Part shown: one piece after another, positions 1 to 8,829 of the stretch
How positions within the stretch are numbered: the stretch's first letter is position 1
How the letters are laid out: every line of letters starts with the position of its first letter
Source: Spirogloea muscicola
Taxonomy: Eukaryota > Streptophyta > Zygnematophyceae > Spirogloeales > Spirogloeaceae
NCBI GenBank assembly: GCA_009602725.1
Contig: WELB01000001.1
Span: 1,728,737 to 1,742,486 of the forward strand
Direction: 5' to 3'
Length of the DNA: 13,750 bases
The notes under the pieces: model-generated
Database searches by the model: none
What the model was told of the DNA's origin: nothing
The model's input: only the letters and a program-made list of their open reading frames with translations
Made by a program: the position numbers and the translations under genes

Positions 1-32
1 GCACCCCCTGCGGCTGGCTCCCGCCGCCAATA

Positions 33-73
<41 letters not shown>

Positions 74-94
74 AAGCCCGGCAGCAGCTCCCAG
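1..94 (+). CDS. VPS35L: VPS35L exon with HPL motif and polyglycine (first visible exon)
   Basis: Read in the frame beginning at base 2, this gives [11 protein letters not shown], thirteen Gly, then KPGSSSQ. An HPL motif sits about 35-40 residues from the start in known VPS35L proteins, so only a few dozen residues are missing upstream. The exon end at 94 is inferred from a GT at 95 that joins in phase to 295. The frame itself stays open beyond 94, so the donor is uncertain. Confidence 0.6.
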
Positions 95-3000
95 GTGCTG
101 CGGCAGGCAGGGTGTGCTATGCAGAGCGGCTGCACGGGACTGCAAAGAGGCGGGTTCGTTAGGTCTTGCGCGACGTGCGAGAGCTCCGGCTGCCGCCAAG
201 CTTCTGCTGCAATTGCCAGGTCGTGCATGCCGAGTGGCGGAAGCGCCACCGCTGCAGCAGCTGACTGCCTGCGCCGTTTCATCCCATGCGGCAGCTCTCC
301 AGGAAGTCCCTACTGCCGCCATCTTCTGTGGACATCGACGTCGTTACTGCGGAGCAACCGGAGGCCTTCGAGGACCCGCTGCGGAAGCCGCCGCTGCAGG
401 GTGATGAGCCCCTGCATGTGGCCGGCTCGGTAATGGGGGCCGTCTCCGACGAGGAGAAGTTGCTTGGGGCCGGCCAGAGGGCCGGCGGCGGCGAACCCCT
501 GTGTGGCTCCATAGAGGCTCGGTCTGCAGCTGCTGCCGCGGAGTGGGACGCCAGGAAGGGCGCGCTCATGCACCGCTTCGTGTCGTCGGGCACAATCACT
601 GTCTCCACGGTCAGCAATCCGAGCTAGCAGTGACCTGGAATGCTGCAATCTTAGTGACGACGTCATAAGAATGCGATGCCAGTGACTTACAAATTTTGCG
701 CAAATGGCTGTCGAGCTCCTGCTGTTGCGCACCTTGGGATGCTGCACTACGTTGTGCTTGTCGTGGTCACGGTGAACAGACGCTTGACATCATCTCACGC
801 CAGCCAGGAGGTGCAGAGCTCGCCTTTAGCTCCTCTTGTTTTCTCTCCCTCCTCTTCCCGGCTCCCCTCCACGATGCCGTTCATCGCTACAGCTGGTCCT
901 ACCTCCAGCTATGTTGCATTCTGCCCAGGACGGCTCATCACAGAGATTCTTGGGGACTGTCGCAGGACTGATGATCAGCTGTAGGACCTATGCTGACCTC
1001 CACGTCCGCTGCTTCTGAGAAGGGCCCGCACGCAGCCGCCTGGAGGAGTTGGAGGACCTCAATGGAGAGGCGCACGCTGCCAAGGTGCGCATGGTGTCAC
1101 AGGCGGAGTATGTGGCGCGCCTGCGGGAGCTCAACGATGAGATTGCTCACGCTTGGTTGCGCAGCGAGCGCGTTGCTGCTCTCCGCCTTGCTATCAAGGT
1201 CTGCAACAGCCAGTCATTCCACCAAGGAGTAGGGTGTCCTTGGGGTGCTCACCCGTAATTGGTCAGTCCTGTTCTTAACAATTTCCGAGAATGCGCACCT
1301 GTTATGAGGAGTCTAGTATTGGATATGGAGTTGAGGAGATTTATGGAAGGATTGCACTGAGAATTTGTCAAAAGGGGTCTTTAAGCCTGACCTTTGTGTC
1401 CAGGCTGATGACTAGCTTCATGTGGATTGGACTGCCAGGTCGCAAAGCTGCTGGGGGACACATCGGTGCCACCATTTTATCCGGCACTCTTCGTGCTGGT
1501 GACAGACGTCCTAGACACGCTGGGCAGCCTCGTGTGGGCGCGTATCAAGCAGCGGGCCGAGCAGCGTGACGATGCCATTGGCACGCCCGTCTCCCATCTT
1601 CCAGGTCTAAGATTTCTCCAGCTTCCAGCTCTTTGAACAGTACCTCCCAAGCTCTGAGGTCTGAGCCCCAGCTCTTGAGCCCTGACTTTACCTGGTCTCA
1701 CAAACGAAGATTCTCAATTTCCACATTCCTTCGATGGTACTAGCGCAGCCATGCAAGGAGACAGTGGACCTGATCATGCTCTCCCCTCTGGGCCTGGACA
1801 GGGGACAGCAATGAATAAGCGACGGGCACCTCTGTCTCGCACTCACCTTGAAGTGCCCTTCCTGCGCTTTTGTCCAAGCAGCCAACTTCACGCATGAGGA
1901 CATCCGCCAGGAGGCCAAGGATACGTGCGCCAACTGGTTTTACAAGATCGGATCAATCCGTGAACTGCTGCCGCGCGTGTACAAACTCTCCCACATCACA
2001 GCAGCAAGCTGCTGCGCTGCTGGTCACTAAAATTTTGTTTGTGTGATGAGGATCGTAATGCATGAAGTCGGCCTCACTACCAGATCCACATCAATGCACG
2101 CGCCGACTAAGAGCACGCTGATGCTGGTGGGAGCTTGGTGTGAAGCTTAGACAAGCCCTACAAGCCCTAGCCCATATACTGGACTTCAGACTCAAAGTTA
2201 GTATCAAAGTTAAACTATCCCTTGAGCTCTGCTATCAGGTACCTGGAGATGGCATTGCTGCAGTGCATGCATTTTCTGGAGCCCGGCCCGCCAGTGCACG
2301 CCTTTCAGCGGCTGACGCTTATGCTAAGGGGCATAGCTGATCCCCTGGCCTCAGCGTACGCCCGCCTGTACCTCGCCCGCCGAGGGCGGGCGCTCCTGAC
2401 GCCGGCTGCCAGTGAGCCACCCCTCAATCTTCTTCAAGCAAATTGTGACTGCTAGAGTGCCTACTATGGCCAGCCAAGGAGCATTGCTGTGCCCGGGGAG
2501 CACTTTGTGGTCAGCGTGTGGATTGAGCCTATGATGGGCGAAATGGCCCCCCGTCACAGGCATTGCTTGTTTCTCCGAGCATCGCAGAAGAGAGCGCCGA
2601 TGCTGGCAGCTGGCATGGCCTAATCGCAGCCATGGGGGGCCTGCAGCTCTCCATTCCGTCCTCCTTTTGCTTCGCTGCGCATGGTGAACATTCCCACAAC
2701 TTATGTGTCATGCACCCTGTGCGCTCCACATGTGTCGCTGGTCCATATGGCTAGATCTATGGATGCCTGGGCTCTGTGCATGACTGTCAACAGGTACCAC
2801 TGCAGCATGAACTCATTAAGCTCATAAGTCCTCTCTTCATCAATAGCTGCTTGCTACATAGCTACATGGACCCTATGGTGACAAGCGTGATGTGCAATGA
2901 TGCATTCATTGTAGGTCACATTGTTGCCGCGCTGGAGGACTTTTGCGTTCTTCTACAGAGAGCGCTGAGGGGGGACAGTCGCATGAGATTCAAGTCTGGC

Positions 3001-6000
3001 GTGAGCCAAGTGCTGTACTTGCAGTTACTTGAGCCGGCCATTGAGTGGCTCTTTCACTGCCTCCTCAATAACGCCTCCGAGGTGCGAACAGTAAATGTGT
3101 AGCTGCAGGTCATGCAATATGAATCGCTGCAGATTGTGTTGGCATGTCAGTAGATATTTTGAAAGTGGTAACTAGCGATCCTGTTGCAGGTAGCCCTTTT
3201 ATAGAGGTGTGTAAACATTGCTCTTTAGTTATATTTACCGTGTCTTTCTCGCACACAGATGATGGACACATCACAGCAGATATTGAGCTTCTTTGGAGTT
3301 TGCTTGATTTTACATCATTGTAAGCACCAACAGCCAATCCACATGTGAAGATGGAGAGGGCCATCAGGTCGGACTCTCACACTGTTTGCCAATGTCTTCT
3401 CAGGAAGTAATGGACAGTGTGCTGGGCCTCCTAGGAGTATCATCCAGGACATCGAGCTCCACAGCCGACAGTTGGCAAGGGGTGGTTGCCCCCAAGTGCA
3501 CTAGCTTCGGGTTGATCACCTGTCAACTAATCAACCACCTACCGGCCACCTTCATCTCAGTCCGTGCAATTGACTTCATTCACCTGGCCGGGGGAGTTGA
3601 TGATGTCTATATTTCTCAGGTGCATTCAGGAGCAAAGACAGACCAGGACCCATCACATATAGCGACCTGGCAACTTCGGCTTTTGAGTTAGGCTGTCTAA
3701 GAGGCTGTCGCTCTGTATTCTGCAAGGATGCCGTCTTCCCAGCGAACAGGTGGCTGATATTGCCGCTCGCATGCTTCTTGCAGCAGGAAATTGAAGCTGT
3801 AGCTAATGTCCAGATAGTCATCGTTGACAGCCTTGATGGTCTCAGCAGCTCCACACTTGACGCGCAGAGCAGCACAGGATACTGGAGTTGCTGGGCCGGA
3901 GATTGTGCCAGCAGCCACCCAGCCATGATCTGCGCCTGTCAGTCCTTCACAAGGCTTGCAGAGTAAGTATCACCTGACGTTTATCACTAAGCTATGGCTT
4001 CAGCCACCCAACTGCAGCTTTTTCCCAGTAATCAGGTTAAACGTGTTTGAGTCCGTTCTGCATCCAATCCAGATGATGGAGCAACAAGTGGACCTGCAAT
4101 CATACCTCTCTGTAGCAGACATATTCTTGGACTACATACTTCAGCACATAGAAGTGAGTGTGCGGCCTCATGCAATGCTGAGCAGGCGGGGCCTTTGAAC
4201 ACCTTCTCAAAGTTGCTCGTGACTGCTGCATGCCTCAGTTTTATTAATACAATAGCATGTGTGCAAGAAACTGTGGCACAACACCAATGACTTCTCACGA
4301 TCAAACATCTTGGCTTTTTTACTGTAGTCACTTGCAACCTTCTGTATTTTTTAACCACGGGCTTACGCAACGGCTCCTGTTGTCATGGCCAGCCCAGAGA
4401 AGCGTTGCTCAATGAGTTCTTGGAGAAGTTGTGGGGAAGAACTAGGCAGCTGCAAAAGGTGGAGGACGACTGCCAGCCATTCATTGAGAGCATTTGCTTC
4501 AAGCTCATCATGCATTGCTCAGGACTTAATGATATCCTTGCGCTGGTAAGCACACCTTAGCAAGATACACATGCATATAGCAAACCAAAAGCACACCTGC
4601 CAACCCCTGTTGATGACTACTGTGGTTTCAATGTACAAGAGTCAAGTCTCATGGGCTTCACCGTACCCTCGTAATAAGCATCAAGGGCTTCTGACATTTA
4701 ATCACATTCAATACTATTCAGTACCTTATGGTAAGATAGGCAGCTTACTTGTTGAAGAAGATGTCGCACATACACACGCTGCTGATTGCTGCTGATTGAT
4801 GCGTGTCCCTAGGCGAGGTTCACAGACCTTCTGGGCAGCCTTACGGGCGACTGGAGGGTGTCAGCAAACAAGCACCTCCTCACTGCATTGGCAAGGTAGC
4901 TCCAAGCTAACCCTGTGCTGGTTCAGTGGATACTGTGATCTATCGACTGTGTATAAATATTTTGCTGGGCTTGAAGCACCACTTCAGGTAGATAGGCTGG
5001 GTCAATACATGATATTCTCCTGATATGTGTGTGTGCTCACTTAGTTCTGGTCAACAAGGTCAGATTGCTCCAGATAAGGGTAGTTGGTAGTTATGCCTTG
5101 GCTGCTTTCCTGCAATGCAAAGTGATACCAGCAATTGCGTTCAAGGTCGTGAATGCAACGCAGAGGTGGGCGCTTGAGGGATCCAGCGTCTGTACTCTTC
5201 GCTGTGGAGGTGGGCCGCTCGCTGCACAACCTGACGGGGCACATGGAAGGCAAGGATGAGCGCCGGCAGGTTGCGCAGCTGCTCTGCTCCTCAATACACC
5301 AGGTTTGCTGCTGCTTAAAGCCTTGGTATTTCGCTTGTGAAGCTTCAATTGAGCAGCCATGCAAGCAGGCTCCCTGCAGCTGTGACGGGCTCCTTGGAAA
5401 CCAATGCGTTTTATAGTCACCTTAGGTACTGAACCGCTTGCAAGGAAGACTTTCAGGAGCATCTTGCACATAACCATGCTCCCTGCACCTGTTAGCTGAA
5501 CAGACATTGCATGTACTACTGCGGTGCTCTTTGCAGGTTGACCATGGTAACGACCTGGACTCCCACCTGGACTTCCTGGTGGACTGCCGAGCCTCATTCT
5601 ACCAATTTGACTCCGTACTTGTATGATTGACAGTCACCCTCGCTGATGTATGTGTTGGTCCAATCTCAAACCCAGAATGGGGTTATGCAAGCAGTCTATG
5701 ATCTCGATCGAATGGCCTGAGAGAAGCTTTTGTTTCTGAATCCTGATAGAGAATCAAAAGTATCTGATGCTCGGACTCAGACTAGCAAAGTTGCTCTGGC
5801 ACCCACTACACGAGCAAAGCATGACGTATATCCATAGCATGACATCTTCACCACTCTCAGGAACAACTTGTCCAGGGTGCCAACACTCTAGCAATGACGG
5901 CGTTGATATTGGTCAAAGGGGCCCACGATAACCAGATGAGAGATTTCGCCAAAGCTTGCATCGCTTTCAGCCACATCACCATCCCCTCCATCCACTTGCT

Positions 6001-8249
6001 GCTGCCCAGGCTTCACTTGTATCTCCAGTCTGCAGAGGTATGAGCAGAGGGACTCTAGGTTGTGAGGGACAATTTTCAGTGATCAGTGTTCAGATTGGTC
6101 ATTGCTACATCAGCACATGCCATGCAAGCAGAATTGATGACTCCAGGTCCACTTGATGAGTATCTAGGATAACTTTGCCCTTCTTCATCAAGTGGATAGC
6201 AGAGGACTGAGAGCACCTTACCTTGTTGGTCAATGTTACAGCCTGTGGAGGCCGTGAAATTTGGCCCTTCTGATAGTCAATCTGCCATTCACCTTCCCCA
6301 CTCACAGGTGGCGCATGCCAATGGCCTGCAGTCGCACACCACAGCTCTTCTAGTAGTCGTCCTCGCATCTCTGCAGGAAGCCTTGGAGGGTGAGGATTGC
6401 AATCCCCCTTGCTAGGCTACTCAACTACTCAATGATCAGCTTATCAATTTATCACAATATATTTTCGGGTAGACCTCTTAGTATTCGAGCAATAGAGAAG
6501 AGAATTGCAGTAAGGTATTTCAAGATCCAAGCTTTTTGCTGACATGTGCTTATGCGATGCCCTCAGACTTGCAGCAGATGCACATACTTGAGTTGCTCAG
6601 TCAATCAGTTCCAGAGCATGACCGTGGTGTACTTGCGCAGACCCAGGTATGGAGATGGGCTATAGCTCTTTCCTGAAGAAGCTCATGTCCTTCATCGTAC
6701 TCGTCAGAGGTATGGCAGAGTCACTGTCTGCGTAACGCGCTCTGTCCAAGGCATCTCCTGGTGCATGTCAAATGGCACCTTTGCTTGTAGTAGTGCCCAT
6801 AAGAGCTGCTCAATGTGCACCTCAAACACCAAGTCAGCTTAGTGAAAGGTTGCAGAGCGACTATATGCATGAACTGTAAACCTGCACTACTTACAATCAA
6901 AGCACACAATCCTATCAAAGCATTCTGCTAATTACTGGTCTTTTGGTGAAATATTTCAGACACGCCTGACCTGGAGCCCCACCACTTTCCCAAGTCGCTG
7001 CTTGTGGCCATCCAGGCCTTTCCCTGGTACTGATAGTGGCTAGCTCCTCAACATGTTGCACAGCCTTGCCACTTCATATCCCCTCCACACAGCAGTGGTT
7101 GAAATACTCATTCCTTGTTCCACTAGTTATTTCTAAACTTCATACCATGAGTTGCTCAATGAGCTTGCTTCCACCTCCTCATGAAGAGGAAGTCAAAATG
7201 AATAGCACAAGGGGATGGCAATCTGGAAGGTGCTCATGTTGACTAACACTGAAGCTGGTCATATGCAGGGCTCCCGGTGGCCTTGGAAGCACCTCCGTGT
7301 TGTGCTCCTGCCTTGCGATGGTCGCGGCAAAGTACCGAGCGGCAGATAGGAAGGACGCTGAGGTAAGTCAGATTTGCTGCAGCGACATAGGCACTGTACT
7401 TGAAGTCCCTTGGATTTGTCATCTTTGCATCATACATGCCATCCTCCTAGTCCTGTTTTCAGTAGGCAAGCGATGCTTTGGATTAGAAGGCAAGGTAGAT
7501 TGTTTGGTCAACCCCTGCATGCTTCTTGAGATACGAGTGTGCTTGCCTGCTGAGGTACAGTACCTTGCTGGATTGGAGGAGCTTGCCACCATGACAGTGG
7601 AGCAGCTCTTGGCAGGCCTCCAGGCAGCGCCGCCTGCGGTCAGTTTACTTTCCTTGTCACGACAGGTTAGGCCTGTGCGGCTGGCTGGTAGACGCTCATG
7701 TGAGGATTCAATCCTCCGTCTCTTTAAGCTACCTCAAACAAATGTATCATGTCAACACCCTATGCCGTGGCCAATTGTGCAGGCGCTGCGGGCCCGCAAA
7801 GCACTTGAGACTTGCCACGCGCTGCTGGCTGCGCTTGAGGTATGCCTGGTCCCAGCAAGTAGCCCCACAGGCTGCCCAAGCAACTTCTAAATATTGGATG
7901 ACACGCCATTCACATGATAAGAGGGGGCAGGAAGCACGTGCGAAAATAAGCAGCACCGACCCTGTGAAGCAGATCTTCGCTCACATTCACAACTGCTGGC
8001 CTTGCCAGCTACTCTTGGCCATCGCGTCAACTCGATTTGGCCAAGTCCTGTCAGCTAGGGCAAGGGTTGGGCTTTATAACTCAGTGGCCTGTCCTCGTGT
8101 TGCAGGCCGAAGACGAGGTGCAGGAGGCATGCTCGGCCCTGCTCCGCGCCGCAGCCAAGTTGCTGCCAAGGACCGACTCGTACTTTGTCTATGTTGAGGC
8201 TACCTGCCGCGAGTACTTTGCTAGCTCCGCTGATATGCGAGATTCATAA
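1..8249 (+). CDS. VPS35L: VPS35L homologue (Retriever subunit), 22 exons, 5' end cut off
   Basis: Retriever (VPS35L-VPS26C-VPS29) is part of the Commander complex and recycles membrane cargo from endosomes; VPS35L is its alpha-solenoid scaffold. Identity rests on many short segments in the expected order: [71 protein letters not shown] and [20 protein letters not shown]. Exons: 1-94, 295-609, 1020/1023-1198, 1439-1604, 1882-1978, 2239-2411, 2915-3081, 3404-3619, 3702-~3779, 4073-4153, 4393-4545, 4813-4895, 5164-5302, 5537-5620, 5861-6037, 6308-6389, 6567-~6623, 6960-7026, 7269-7362, 7555-7638, 7783-7839, 8106-8249. The product is about 925 residues; human is 963. Most junctions keep phase, including non-zero phases where the split codon gives a sensible residue. 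The start codon lies before the window. Exact ends are least sure at 94/295, 609/1020, 3779/4073 and 6623/6960. Confidence 0.9.
35..73 (+). repeat. (GGC)13 microsatellite coding for polyglycine
   Basis: Thirteen uninterrupted GGC codons in the frame of the VPS35L N-terminal exon. The tract lies in a region that is disordered in the family, where length changes would be tolerated. Confidence 0.95.
295..609 (+). CDS. VPS35L: VPS35L N-terminal region exon
   Basis: The frame encodes a mostly disordered, acidic and Ala/Gly-rich stretch with [11 protein letters not shown], then [19 protein letters not shown]. These match the DPLS-type and W..+RG.IL.+.TT..+LSI segments of VPS35L. The start at 295 follows a CAG and restores the phase left at 94. 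An internal ATG at 286 in the same frame is an alternative start if this were a shorter isoform. The GT at 610 gives a phase-0 end; the frame stops at 625. Confidence 0.65.
1020..1198 (+). CDS. VPS35L: VPS35L exon, [10 protein letters not shown] segment
   Basis: It encodes [16 protein letters not shown] followed by [16 protein letters not shown] and [14 protein letters not shown]. This matches the conserved RLEELDD...Q.+YV.RIEELN...AW...KALK region leading into the solenoid. It ends at AAG with GTCTGC following, phase 0. AG sites at 1018-1019 and 1021-1022 could both be acceptors, but both need a phase-1 donor upstream, which the preceding exon does not offer. A small extra exon between 610 and 1017 is therefore likely. 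Confidence 0.8.
1439..1978 (+). CDS. VPS35L: VPS35L exons 1439-1604 and 1882-1978
   Basis: The first exon opens after CCAG with [10 protein letters not shown] and runs through the FYP and [17 protein letters not shown] segment, one of the most conserved parts of the family. It ends in phase 1 after HLP. The second exon supplies the remaining two bases (split codon gives Ala) and continues [30 protein letters not shown]. It ends in phase 2 within a Val codon, with GTACAA as donor. The spaced agreement of phase and homology makes these boundaries reliable. The 277-bp intron contains nothing recognisable. Confidence 0.9.
2239..3081 (+). CDS. VPS35L: VPS35L exons 2239-2411 and 2915-3081
   Basis: The first exon completes the split Val codon and encodes [15 protein letters not shown], then [26 protein letters not shown], matching the family's C..FL and RGIGDPL.S.YAR.YL motifs. 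It ends in phase 1 at GTGAGC. The second exon starts after TTGTAG, completes a Ser codon and encodes [22 protein letters not shown].. and [19 protein letters not shown], ending in phase 0. The join matches the known protein without a gap. The 503-bp intron has open frames but no conserved content. Confidence 0.9.
3404..3619 (+). CDS. VPS35L: VPS35L exon with Ser-rich insertion
   Basis: It starts after TTCTCAG with [11 protein letters not shown] and ends [27 protein letters not shown], matching the segment around A.RAEFIATRSMDFI.MI in VPS35L. Between them about 15 residues more than in human are present, including [14 protein letters not shown]. This could be a real loop insertion or a retained small intron beginning with GTATCA near 3437. 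The end at 3619 (CAG before GTGCAT) is in phase 0. Confidence 0.8.
3702..3779 (+). CDS. VPS35L: VPS35L exon without a recognisable GT donor
   Basis: In phase with the previous exon, it encodes [16 protein letters not shown] and [10 protein letters not shown]. These align residue for residue with the LGL.LA..DPPES+RLQILNEAWKV helix pair of VPS35L. The acceptor is the AG at 3700-3701. The frame hits TGA at 3792, and no GT lies between 3750 and that stop, so the 3' end is assigned only from homology. A GC donor near 3780, or use of the GT at 3750 with loss of about ten residues, are the alternatives. Confidence 0.65.
4073..4895 (+). CDS. VPS35L: VPS35L exons 4073-4153, 4393-4545 and 4813-4895
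   Basis: These encode [27 protein letters not shown], then [13 protein letters not shown] with [15 protein letters not shown], then [12 protein letters not shown] and [14 protein letters not shown]. They correspond to the NPQDYI.CAEVWVEY, REVN.VLADVIKHM, and FLPFLDMF...VRVEVCKCIMDAF stretch of VPS35L. Donors are GTGAGT, GTAAGC and GTAGCT; acceptors follow CCAG, GGCCAG and CCTAG. Phases are 0, 0 and 2. The introns of 239 and 267 bp contain no other gene. Confidence 0.88.
5164..6389 (+). CDS. VPS35L: VPS35L exons 5164-5302, 5537-5620, 5861-6037 and 6308-6389
   Basis: The first completes an Arg codon split with the preceding exon and encodes [20 protein letters not shown] then [15 protein letters not shown]. 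The second gives [21 protein letters not shown]. The third gives [12 protein letters not shown] and [20 protein letters not shown]. The fourth gives [19 protein letters not shown]. They match, in order, the KDPVILN.LL, GRDFEQQLSFYVE.R, VNRLAM...ACVAYCFITIPSL and VALANQCLSQADAFFKA regions. All inner junctions are phase 0; the last ends in phase 1 at GTGAGG. The intron of 234 bp (5303-5536) and the others hold nothing recognisable. Confidence 0.9.
6567..7026 (+). CDS. VPS35L: VPS35L exons ~6567-6623 and 6960-7026
   Basis: The first exon starts after CCTCAG in phase 1 and encodes [18 protein letters not shown]. The second encodes [21 protein letters not shown] and half of a Trp codon, matching HGVLFLVRELLNVIQDYTW. 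To join these in frame the first exon must end in phase 1, at 6623 (GTGGTG) or 6626 (GTGTAC). The better-looking donor at 6647 (CAG/GTATGG) would shift the frame. This part is shorter than in human, where about 20 more residues precede the PDHPEH segment. Confidence 0.75.
7269..7839 (+). CDS. VPS35L: VPS35L exons 7269-7362, 7555-7638 and 7783-7839
   Basis: The first completes the split Trp codon and encodes [14 protein letters not shown] and ADRKDAE, ending at a consensus GTAAGT. The second encodes [19 protein letters not shown]; its acceptor may be 7554 or 7560, both in phase. The third encodes [19 protein letters not shown]. They match the IRIYTCVLHLLSAM, LCE.VMAQILEHL and LKRQSSLGLSFFNSIL regions near the C-terminus, which in known Retriever structures packs against VPS29. 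All are phase 0 except the first acceptor (phase 2). Confidence 0.85.
8106..8249 (+). CDS. VPS35L: VPS35L last exon and stop
   Basis: It starts after TTGCAG in phase 0 and encodes [20 protein letters not shown], then a tail ending SADMRDS and TAA at 8247-8249. The position and helical character correspond to the closing helix of VPS35L, but the last 25 residues are not recognisably conserved. Confidence 0.8.
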   Translation, partial: AEDEVQEACSALLRAAAKLLPRTDSYFVYVEATCREYFASSADMRDS

Positions 8250-8829
8250 CCCCCACTCTCTTCCACTAGTCTATGCAGGTGCAGGACCTTTGTATTAAGC
8301 ACCACAGCAGTGGGCTTTCACAGCAATGCACTAGCCTGTCATTGGCTGATCTAGTTCCTCATACTAGGAAGGGAGGGTAGCACCGCAGCCCAGAGACGGC
8401 CTCTGGAGCAATTTCACAGCACCATGGATAGCAGTGGTAGACAGGAACAGCAATATAATAAGCGTGCGGCAGGCACCACAACAAGGATGTCATGAAGGAC
8501 TTTTGAAATTGAGCTGTACAGTAGACATGTATTCACCATGGCCTCTCCTGGCCAGATGAGGCACGTAACAAGACCTTTGACAATATCCTGTCGCATGACC
8601 TAGGAAGTGACATGCAGATGTCAAGCTTAGCACAAGTATCAGCCAGCTAGCGCGAGGCTGGCCAGCTGTAAGACTCTCAAGGGCTGTTCCGCCTTCTGCA
8701 TTGGTGCCATGTCCAAGGCCTATAAGGACAAAACAGCACTCTGTCATGCCACTTGATGGACAACAAAAGCGCAAATCAACTACAGCCACCACCTATGCAA
8801 GCATGAGTGATCATGCAGATGCAGTATCA
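8250..8829. other. Intergenic region between convergent genes
   Basis: The region lies between the stop of the plus-strand VPS35L gene and the stop of the minus-strand bromodomain gene. It holds both 3' untranslated regions. Open frames here are short and show no family resemblance. No RNA gene or repeat was seen. Confidence 0.6.
8667..8671 (+). terminator. Possible TGTAA polyadenylation signal
   Basis: TGTAA is the usual poly(A) signal of chlorophyte algae. This copy lies 418 bp after the VPS35L stop codon and before the end of the opposing gene, a plausible place for cleavage. The pentamer is short and could occur by chance. Confidence 0.3.

Noticed and set aside
2460-2760. Open frames within the 2412-2914 intron, including one reading [13 protein letters not shown]
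   Set aside because: The flanking exons join in phase and match VPS35L without a gap, so there is no room for another exon.
5091-5597. 168-codon open frame on the minus strand
   Set aside because: It lies opposite two well-supported VPS35L exons (5164-5302 and 5537-5620) and shows no family motif.
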